A DNA stretch of 7,512 bases, from NCBI GenBank assembly GCA_021774205.1, contig JAJFJI010000020.1, positions 1 to 7,512 of the forward strand, read 5' to 3'. Under the pieces are notes generated by a model that worked only from the letters and a program-made list of their open reading frames with translations, was not told the DNA's origin and did not search any database. Shown here one piece after another: positions 1 to 5,887 of this stretch; the first letter of the stretch is position 1, and each line of letters opens with the position of its first letter. The DNA is from Nitrosomonas sp. GTDB lineage: Bacteria > Pseudomonadota > Gammaproteobacteria > Burkholderiales > Nitrosomonadaceae. The translations under genes were made by a program, and so were the position numbers.

Positions 1-1356
1 GTGGGATTATTCGATCGTGAAAGTACTGAAAATGTTGATATACGTAGTCTGCATCAAGCAATTCGAAAACAGCTTGGTGACAATTATCTTTCATCTGAGC
101 GACAAAAGGTCGAGACAAGACTTGCCAATCTGGCTGTTGAGTATGATAAACAGACCGCTGGAATACCCTGGGTCGCGCGACTGCAGAATATAATTCTTGA
201 GAGGGAATTTTTACAAATCATAGAAACAGGGATGTCTTTAGCGCCAGACAGTGTTTTCGGGCCTCCGCAAGGAGCGCCCGAGCTGACATCTGAGCAGCAG
301 CAGGTTCTGGAAGGATACAGTGAAAAACTGGCAGTATCCATCATTGGGCTATTGCAGTCGCGTCGACCTGATCGGGCAAAATCACTGTTGTTGCAAGCTG
401 CTAGATACCAGATAGTCAACCGTTCGCTTGCAACAGGCACTTTGCTAACCCTGGATCCTTTTTCGTCGCGCGCAAATCTGGTGCCGATTAAACAGAAAGA
501 TAGTCTGCCGGGACTACACGCCCAACTGCAGCAGAATGCGGTTCAGACGCAGAGAGACTTTTTTACCGAAATAGCGCATCCAGATATTGCTTACACAATA
601 ATGGAAACTGCCTTAGCGCGGTTTCATGAGTTGGGCAATGCATTGCATGATGGCAGTCCGGTGCGCGTGGAGCCGGGCAAACTATTGCCTAGCCGCAAAG
701 GCGATGTATCGTTAAGCGAACTCTCTTTTTCTCGCCCCAGGTTGCAGGCCTTAGTCGTTGAAAATGAAGTGAGGCTTGCACGGTTGAGTCAGCATGTGGA
801 TAGAAAATATTCATATGATTTGATTGCAAGAAATTGCGCTACCGAGTTGTTGCGTTCGCTAAACTCGTCTTTCTCAGACAGCGTAATCGGCCAAAGTGAA
901 TTGGGTGGCTGGCTAGTGCCGGAAGGTGGCTTAATATTTATTCCCAATCAGTTTTATTTGCAGATTTCGGAACATTTTTCTATTCAAGATAGAGACGTAT
1001 TTTTATCGCGTCGATTGCGACAATTAGATGAGTTGTATGCGCATGGAAATGACCTGCTGATTAAAGTTCGTGAGTCAAATGCATTCAGTTCTACCTTGTA
1101 TATGCGCAGAAATGAGGATACACCCTTTATTTTTTTCACCGATGATGCTCGGCTGCTACGGCCGATCTTTGGGGTGACGAATTTGTTATGGGGCGCAGCA
1201 AATGGGATAGGGGGGCTGTTTACCTTGCCAATCGATGGTGGTGAGCGATTCTATCAGGGGTTGCGCGGTATGTTTTATAGTTTGCCAGAACTGTTTTTTA
1301 GTAATATTCGTAAAGGAACCTACGGATTCGCTGAGACCGTTACCGTTAGCCCTTGA
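1..1356 (+). CDS. Lnb/DUF4105-like protein of unknown function, C-terminal part (5' end outside window)
   Basis: The frame is open from the first base and ends at a TGA, giving 451 visible residues. The GTG at base 1 is probably an internal valine codon: no ribosome binding site can be seen, and there is no signal peptide, which a protein of this type would be expected to have. Residues 269-288 hold KYSYDLIARNCATELLRSLN. The Asn-Cys pair (N278, C279) after an aromatic-rich strand resembles the cysteine motif of the Lnb N-terminal periplasmic (DUF4105) family, which I understand to have a papain-like fold. The first 180 residues are mostly helical and charged, without a motif I recognise. The tail (about 390-443) has Gly-rich hydrophobic stretches and ends in LPELFFSNIRKGTYGF, which looks like a conserved C-terminal signature of this group. 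A periplasmic or envelope location is inferred. It converges on the exporter operon and need not be functionally tied to it. The family call is moderate to weak; the reading frame is secure. Confidence 0.55.
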   Translation: MGLFDRESTENVDIRSLHQAIRKQLGDNYLSSERQKVETRLANLAVEYDKQTAGIPWVARLQNIILEREFLQIIETGMSLAPDSVFGPPQGAPELTSEQQQVLEGYSEKLAVSIIGLLQSRRPDRAKSLLLQAARYQIVNRSLATGTLLTLDPFSSRANLVPIKQKDSLPGLHAQLQQNAVQTQRDFFTEIAHPDIAYTIMETALARFHELGNALHDGSPVRVEPGKLLPSRKGDVSLSELSFSRPRLQALVVENEVRLARLSQHVDRKYSYDLIARNCATELLRSLNSSFSDSVIGQSELGGWLVPEGGLIFIPNQFYLQISEHFSIQDRDVFLSRRLRQLDELYAHGNDLLIKVRESNAFSSTLYMRRNEDTPFIFFTDDARLLRPIFGVTNLLWGAANGIGGLFTLPIDGGERFYQGLRGMFYSLPELFFSNIRKGTYGFAETVTVSP

Positions 1357-1463
1357 GATTGACAGCAAATGAAGTAAGGTGCTTAATTTCGTCGGGCTCG
1401 CGCCAAATGTCAGGCTACGATGCTTATAGCTATTACCAGAATTCAAGATTGTTGTTGGAATAT

Positions 1464-2663
1464 TCATTCCGTTTGCAAAGCGGTCACTGGGTCCAAATTG
1501 GCTGCTCGCATGGCCGGAACAACCCCAGCAACCAAACCAATGAGTACGGACAAGGCTAAAGCGCCTAGCACATAATCCCATGGGGTGCTCACTGGCAGGC
1601 CGCTCACGAGAACTTTGAGCAGCCACGCAATACTTGAGCCAATCGCCAGACCACCGAGTCCACCCAACGTTGAAAGGACCGTGGATTCCATTAAAAACAG
1701 GATGCGGATGCGAGTTCGTGTCGCACCCATTGCAGTGAGCAGGCCGATTTCTGCAATACGTTCAGATACCGCGATATGCATGAGCGTAACCATGCCGACC
1801 GCCCCGACCAACAAGGATATGCCACCCAGCGCGGCAACCGCGAATTTAAGTACATTCAATACCGTTGTGAGTGTGTTCAACATTTGCTGCTGCGGGGTGA
1901 GAGTGAAATCTTCGCGCCCATGGCGAGCTACCAGAATACGATGAAGATCATCTGTGACGGCTTGCACCGGGGCTTCGGGCCGATAGGCAACATTTATTTC
2001 CATCAAACCCTCCCGATTGAAGACTTCCAGCGCACGTGTGGTAGGGATATAGACGGTATCATCAAGATCGAATCCGAGCACTTGGCCCTTAGCTGCCATG
2101 ACGCCAATGACACGAAAACGGGATTCGCCGACCTGCAATATCTCCCCCAGGGGATTTGTATTGCCAAACAATTCGGTGCGCACCTTGGCGCCTAAAACAG
2201 CATAAGCGCGGGGGTTACGTGGGTCATCAGCAGGTAGAAACTGACCCGTTGATACTGACATATTGAACACGTTTGGAAAATCGGGGCTCTGACCGTATAC
2301 GGTGACACGCCGACTGCGTCCTTGCGCGCGAATTTCTGCATTACCCATGACACTGGTATTGATATATTGGGCATATCGGGAGCGCTTGAGTGCCATGGCA
2401 TCTTCAATGGTAAGAAGCCGTGAACTCCCAATGGCGCCTAACGATCCACCATGTGTGGTGATTTTCCCGGGGGTGATATTAATGATGTTGGTGCCAAATT
2501 GGGTAAATTCCGATACGACAAACTGCTGGACGCCTTCTCCAATTGAAGTCAGCAGGATAACGGCAGCAATCCCGATGGCAATGCCGGATGCGGTTAAAAA
2601 TGTACGCAATCGGTGTGCAGTCAAAGCGCGAAATGCGAACTGTAGCGTGTCAATCGTGTTCAT
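1464..2663 (-). CDS. MacB/FtsX-type ABC transporter permease (second permease of the operon)
   Basis: This 399-residue inner-membrane protein has the MacB/LolC topology: a transmembrane helix near residues 20-42, a periplasmic domain of about 225 residues (MacB_PCD type), then three helices near 272-300, 323-352 and 362-385 forming the FtsX domain. The cytoplasmic coupling segment ERIAEIGLLTAMGAT (301-315) is the hallmark that contacts the ATPase. The protein ends in RAANLDPVTALQTE, the usual C-terminal signature (PxxRAAxLDPVxAL). It has no ATPase domain, so it depends on the separate ATPase encoded upstream in the operon. Its ATG overlaps the stop of the preceding permease as ATGA, which suggests translational coupling; no strong Shine-Dalgarno is seen. 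It is clearly homologous to that permease (shared GTN..., LGAK and ESRF.V.G segments) but well diverged, so the two probably form a heterodimer. As in MacB, movement of the periplasmic domain would drive export rather than substrate passing through the membrane helices. The substrate is unknown. Confidence 0.92.
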   Translation of the reverse strand: MNTIDTLQFAFRALTAHRLRTFLTASGIAIGIAAVILLTSIGEGVQQFVVSEFTQFGTNIINITPGKITTHGGSLGAIGSSRLLTIEDAMALKRSRYAQYINTSVMGNAEIRAQGRSRRVTVYGQSPDFPNVFNMSVSTGQFLPADDPRNPRAYAVLGAKVRTELFGNTNPLGEILQVGESRFRVIGVMAAKGQVLGFDLDDTVYIPTTRALEVFNREGLMEINVAYRPEAPVQAVTDDLHRILVARHGREDFTLTPQQQMLNTLTTVLNVLKFAVAALGGISLLVGAVGMVTLMHIAVSERIAEIGLLTAMGATRTRIRILFLMESTVLSTLGGLGGLAIGSSIAWLLKVLVSGLPVSTPWDYVLGALALSVLIGLVAGVVPAMRAANLDPVTALQTE

Positions 2664-3862
2664 TTTTTACCGAGGGCTTTTACCGGATCAAGCCGTGCGG
2701 CACGGCTTGATGGTAGCAGGCTGGCGAGAATGCCGGTTACCAGGGCAACAATAATGCCTGCTAAAATGGCCCAGGTAGGCGCCCAGGCGGGGAGTTGAGG
2801 GTAAGCAAGACGCAGTAACAGACTGCCAAACTGGCCTAAAAAAAAACCAATGACAGTCCCCGCCAGTGACAACCAGAGCGCTTCAGCAAAAAACAAGCGA
2901 CGAATGTCCGCGGCGTTTGCGCCGATCGCTTTTAATAAGCCAATTTCTGGTGTCCGTTGACTGATTGCGACCAGCATGACGTTCATGATTAAAATTCCGG
3001 CAACCGCCAGGCTGATAGCGGCAATACCTGCAACAGCAAGCGTTAGCGCATGTAAAATCCGATCAAAAGTATTGAGTACCGCATCTTGTGTAATAATGGT
3101 GACATCTTCTTCGCCATCATGGCTTTGTTTCAGTGTGTCGTGAATAGCTGTTTTGGCGGATTGAATGTCGCTGTGGCTTCTGGCTTCAATCAGGATACGA
3201 AACAGCGAGGTAGTGTTAAATAACGATTGGGCGTAATCAATCGGAATAATGACAATTTCATCTGTGTTGTAGCCCATTGATTCACCCTGGGGAGCCAGTA
3301 TGCCTGTTACCAGAAAGCGACTTTCGTCGAGCCTGATGCGTTGGCCGATTGCATTGCTGGCAGGGAAAAATTCATGCGCCAGTTTGGCGCCAAGTATGAT
3401 TTGTGCGCTATGGTCTGAATCGTGCGCAAGAAAACTGCCCTGGGCAAGATTCATGTGTCGGATTGGAATTAGATCCGCAGTGCTGCCGAGTACCGTTACA
3501 TCACGCAATCGTTTCTCTGCACTCAGTTCTGCAACGCCAACATTTAGTGGTGCGTAACGTTTGACTTGCGGTAATCGGCCGATCAACTGCGCATCTTTTA
3601 GTGTCAGATCGCGAGGTGTGCGTCCCATTGTTGTACCTAAGAACGCGCCAGAAGTTTCCGCGCGACCCGGCATGACCGCAATTAAATTCGTGCCTATCGA
3701 GGAAAATTGATTGACGACATAGCGTCGCGCACCGTCACCCAATGCGGTCAGCATCACCACTGCGGCGACTCCCAGGGCCATTGCCAGGATGATTAGCAGG
3801 GAACGAGCGCGATAGCTTGTAACTGCTCTGAATGAAAGTAGCAGTGTATCATTCAGCGTCAT
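2660..3862 (-). CDS. MacB/FtsX-type ABC transporter permease (first permease of the operon)
   Basis: This 400-residue inner-membrane protein has a first transmembrane helix at about 21-41, a large periplasmic domain (about 45-270) and three C-terminal helices near 273-300, 325-350 and 361-385. The FtsX coupling motif reads SQRTPEIGLLKAIGAN (301-316), and the C-terminus ends in SSRAARLDPVKALGKK, both typical of MacB/LolC/LolE-like permeases. Its start overlaps the stop of the ATPase gene as ATGA, and its own stop (TGA) overlaps the start of the next permease in the same way. No good Shine-Dalgarno lies before the ATG, so translation is probably coupled to the ATPase gene. Compared with its downstream partner it has the same architecture and alignable blocks in the periplasmic domain, so the pair looks like an old tandem duplication. 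The likely role is half of a heterodimeric permease in a MacAB-like tripartite exporter. A LolCE-like lipoprotein role is less likely because an adaptor protein is encoded in the same operon. Confidence 0.92.
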   Translation of the reverse strand: MTLNDTLLLSFRAVTSYRARSLLIILAMALGVAAVVMLTALGDGARRYVVNQFSSIGTNLIAVMPGRAETSGAFLGTTMGRTPRDLTLKDAQLIGRLPQVKRYAPLNVGVAELSAEKRLRDVTVLGSTADLIPIRHMNLAQGSFLAHDSDHSAQIILGAKLAHEFFPASNAIGQRIRLDESRFLVTGILAPQGESMGYNTDEIVIIPIDYAQSLFNTTSLFRILIEARSHSDIQSAKTAIHDTLKQSHDGEEDVTIITQDAVLNTFDRILHALTLAVAGIAAISLAVAGILIMNVMLVAISQRTPEIGLLKAIGANAADIRRLFFAEALWLSLAGTVIGFFLGQFGSLLLRLAYPQLPAWAPTWAILAGIIVALVTGILASLLPSSRAARLDPVKALGKK

Positions 3863-4530
3863 GACGTATCAGTCACAATTTTTCCATCGCGCATCCCAAT
3901 ATGACGTTTTGCACGTGCGCTCAATTCGCGGTCATGCGTAACGACAATAAGCGTTGTTCCAGTCTGGCACAGTGCTTCTAGTAGCATCATGACTTCAGCA
4001 CCAATTGAATGATCCAGATTGCCAGTGGGTTCATCTGCGAGGATAGCTTTGGGTCGTAAAATCGTGGCTCGGGCAATTGCAACACGTTGACGCTGACCAC
4101 CGGATAATTCAGCAGGGCGATGCTGGGCACGGCTTTGCAAATCGAATGCATGCAAGGCTTCGACAACACGAGACTTGCGTTCATCGGGTGGGATTTCGCT
4201 AAGTATCAATGGGATTTCAATATTTTCTGCGGCTGTTAATCTGGGTATAAGATGAAATGATTGAAATACAAATCCAATTTTATCGCGGCGTGTTTGTGCC
4301 TGTTCGTCCTTCGTTAGGTCGGTGACATTCTTTCCGTCAAGTTCATAACATCCTTTGTCTGGTTGGTCGAGTAGCCCGATAATATTCAATAAGGTCGATT
4401 TTCCGGAGCCCGACGGCCCCATAATAGAAACGTATTCACCTACCGCAATATTCAGCCTGACTTTATTCAGTGCATAGACGGATTGATCACCCATTTGAAA
4501 AATACGTGTTATGTCGGCTAGATGAATCAT
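3859..4530 (-). CDS. ABC transporter ATP-binding protein, MacB/LolD type
   Basis: This 223-residue cytoplasmic ATPase has every motif needed for ATP hydrolysis: Walker A GPSGSGKST (38-46), Q-loop glutamine Q90 in FVFQSFHLIP, signature LSGGQRQRVAIARA (142-155), Walker B ILADEPTGNLD (163-173) with catalytic E167, and the H-loop histidine H199 in VVTHD. The FQSFHLIPRLTAAENIEIPL segment and DEPTGNLD are characteristic of the LolD/MacB/FtsE group that powers FtsX-type permeases. The length is normal for a stand-alone subunit of this group. The ATG overlaps the adaptor stop codon (ATGA), with a GGA about seven bases upstream on the coding strand serving as a plausible ribosome binding site. The gene in turn overlaps the first permease. 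Two copies would be expected to sit under the two permeases and drive the mechanical movement that expels substrate through the adaptor and an outer-membrane channel. Naming it macB would be misleading because here ATPase and permease are separate proteins. Confidence 0.95.
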   Translation of the reverse strand: MIHLADITRIFQMGDQSVYALNKVRLNIAVGEYVSIMGPSGSGKSTLLNIIGLLDQPDKGCYELDGKNVTDLTKDEQAQTRRDKIGFVFQSFHLIPRLTAAENIEIPLILSEIPPDERKSRVVEALHAFDLQSRAQHRPAELSGGQRQRVAIARATILRPKAILADEPTGNLDHSIGAEVMMLLEALCQTGTTLIVVTHDRELSARAKRHIGMRDGKIVTDTS

Positions 4531-5681
4531 GACTGATCCAATTTTTGTTTGACAAGAACACCAGCTTCAACGTCATCCTGATCAAAGGATAATAATACAA
4601 GATCGCCCATTTCCAAACCGCTGACAACTTCGGTATAGCTCCAGTTAGCCAAGCCAGTTTTTAATAGCCGCTCTTCTAGTTTGCCGTCTTTGTCAACGAC
4701 TAAGACCTTGTTGTTTTGTCGTATTGCCTGGGTCGGTATGCGCAGGACATTGTCGCGGCGTTCAATGATCGCTTCAACGTCAGCGCTGTATCCGACCAGC
4801 AACGAATCTGTTGGAGGCTGCAAGAAATCCACTTCAATATCAACGGTTCTCGCTTGTTTTTCTATTTCGGTGACATAAGGCGCAATGCGCCGCACTTTTC
4901 CGTCAAATGTTTTTCCAGCGATAGCATCCAGGGTAATTCGCGCGGATTGGCCAATTTTAATTTTAGGCGCATCAACCTCATCCATGGGTGCGCTGACATA
5001 CAGACACGAGTCGTCAATTAAATCAATCGCCGGTGGGGTTGGCACGCCCGGTGGAGAAGGGGTGGTAAATTCACCCAATTCGCCGGTAATGCGTGCAACA
5101 ATGCCAGAAAATGGTGCATGCAGCTTTACGCGATCCAGTTGGGCCTCTGCCACCTGGATTTGCGCCTGGGCACGTTTTATATCGGATGCGGCGGCATCGC
5201 AACTTGCCTGACGGGCGCGTGCATTGGCTTCATCATCCTCGGCGCGCTGATGGCTGATAAAGCCTTTATCAACAAGCTGTTGTGTGCGAATCGATTCCCG
5301 ATGTGCGTTTTCGGCTAAAATGCATGCCTCGCGGCGGCGTTCCTTCGACATGGCGAGCTGCCGCTGCGCCAATTCCCGCTGAGCGAGGAGATCAGCATTC
5401 CATAGTTCCAGTAGAACCTGGTCTTGATTAACGCGGTCGCCTTCTTTTACCCAGAGTTTGACAATTTGACCGCCCGTAGCGGGCGCTAGATTGGATCGGC
5501 GGCATGCTTTGACGGTTCCTGCGCGCGTGTTGACCACGGTTGCTTCAACCATGCCGGGTGAGATTGACGCCAGTTCAACTTCAATTGGTTCAGGGCGGGT
5601 TAAATACCAAGTGGCTAAAACCAGTGCAATGATGACGCCAGCAATAACGGCAATACGCGACATTTTTTTTATTTTTGGCAT
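4527..5681 (-). CDS. Periplasmic adaptor (HlyD/MacA-type membrane fusion protein) of ABC exporter
   Basis: From the ATG at 5681 the product has 384 residues; an in-frame TTG at 5750 would add 23. Numbering here is from that TTG. A single membrane anchor lies at about 33-51 (IAVIAGVIIALVLATWYLT). It is followed by the first lipoyl half-motif (about 89-116, GGQIVKLWVKEGDRV), an alpha-helical hairpin (about 120-209), the second lipoyl half (210-231, APFSGIVARITGELGEF), then beta-barrel and membrane-proximal domains. The hairpin tip has R155, L159 and S166, the R-x3-L-x6-S pattern known as the docking motif for TolC-like channels in MacA and AcrA. A proline-rich loop (PSPPGVPTPP, 231-240) sits within the second lipoyl region. 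The role is to bridge the inner-membrane permeases to an outer-membrane channel, which is not encoded here. It is first in the operon and overlaps the ATPase gene by ATGA. I chose the ATG because it leaves a short cytoplasmic tail before the anchor, but neither start has a good ribosome binding site. Confidence 0.88.
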   Translation of the reverse strand: MPKIKKMSRIAVIAGVIIALVLATWYLTRPEPIEVELASISPGMVEATVVNTRAGTVKACRRSNLAPATGGQIVKLWVKEGDRVNQDQVLLELWNADLLAQRELAQRQLAMSKERRREACILAENAHRESIRTQQLVDKGFISHQRAEDDEANARARQASCDAAASDIKRAQAQIQVAEAQLDRVKLHAPFSGIVARITGELGEFTTPSPPGVPTPPAIDLIDDSCLYVSAPMDEVDAPKIKIGQSARITLDAIAGKTFDGKVRRIAPYVTEIEKQARTVDIEVDFLQPPTDSLLVGYSADVEAIIERRDNVLRIPTQAIRQNNKVLVVDKDGKLEERLLKTGLANWSYTEVVSGLEMGDLVLLSFDQDDVEAGVLVKQKLDQS

Positions 5682-5775
5682 AATGAACAGTAAGAATTGC
5701 TTGCGTAGCAAGAAAATATTGCTGGAATTAAATGGATTCAGCGCCGTCAAATGACCTGAAATTTTAAATTTTTAT

Positions 5776-5803
5776 TTTATACTCTGGTATTTTACACTTT
5801 TAA
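5776..5803 (-). promoter_or_regulatory. Possible sigma70 promoter for the exporter operon
   Basis: On the minus strand a TATAAA (5776-5781) is preceded, after a 16-base spacer, by TTAAAA (5798-5803), a 4/6 match to the -35 consensus. Transcription would begin near 5769, upstream of both candidate starts of the adaptor gene: about 88 bases before the ATG at 5681, or about 19 before the TTG at 5750. The surroundings are very AT-rich, so chance matches are easy and the call is tentative. Confidence 0.3.
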
Positions 5804-5877
5804 TGATGAATTCATGTTTGCTTGCTCCCTGATTAGAGTGGTTAAGCCAGAACATTAGTTCCATTGAATCATGAATA

Positions 5878-5882
5878 GAGAG
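5878..5882 (+). promoter_or_regulatory. Ribosome binding site of the MutS-like gene
   Basis: GAGAG ends five bases before the ATG at 5888, a purine-rich but imperfect Shine-Dalgarno. It supports this start: the ATG at 5871 is in another frame and reaches a TGA after six codons. Confidence 0.4.
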
Positions 5883-5887
5883 AACCC

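Larger units (their letters stand above)
5751..5887. other. AT-rich divergent intergenic region
   Basis: This stretch separates the minus-strand exporter operon from the plus-strand MutS-like gene and must hold the promoters of both. The half nearest the operon is strongly AT-rich (runs of A and T around 5759-5805). A perfect 10-base palindrome, ATGAATTCAT, lies at 5806-5815. I found no convincing -10/-35 pair for the plus-strand gene. If the operon truly starts at the ATG at 5681, the intergenic region extends to 206 bases. Confidence 0.5.

Noticed and set aside
1357..1463. Possible terminator between the convergent genes
   Set aside because: Only weak stems are present: GGTGC/GCGCC with a 17-base loop, and GGAAT/ATTCC (1457-1470), which overlaps the permease stop. 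Neither has a T tract, so no intrinsic terminator can be supported.
1353..1559. Short plus-strand open frame of 68 codons after the first gene
   Set aside because: It begins at a TTG overlapping the previous stop, has no ribosome binding site, and runs into the antisense of the permease gene; the product has no recognisable features.
1186..1626. Minus-strand open frame of 146 codons across the convergent junction
   Set aside because: It overlaps the ends of two well-supported genes in other frames and shows no protein-like motif; taken as a chance frame.
4885..5211. Plus-strand open frames opposite the adaptor gene
   Set aside because: They are antisense to a gene with clear family motifs and show no domain of their own.
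5791..5819. TTTACA as a -35 box for the MutS-like gene
   Set aside because: At a 17-base spacing the expected -10 reads ATGTTT, a poor match to TATAAT, so the promoter was not called.
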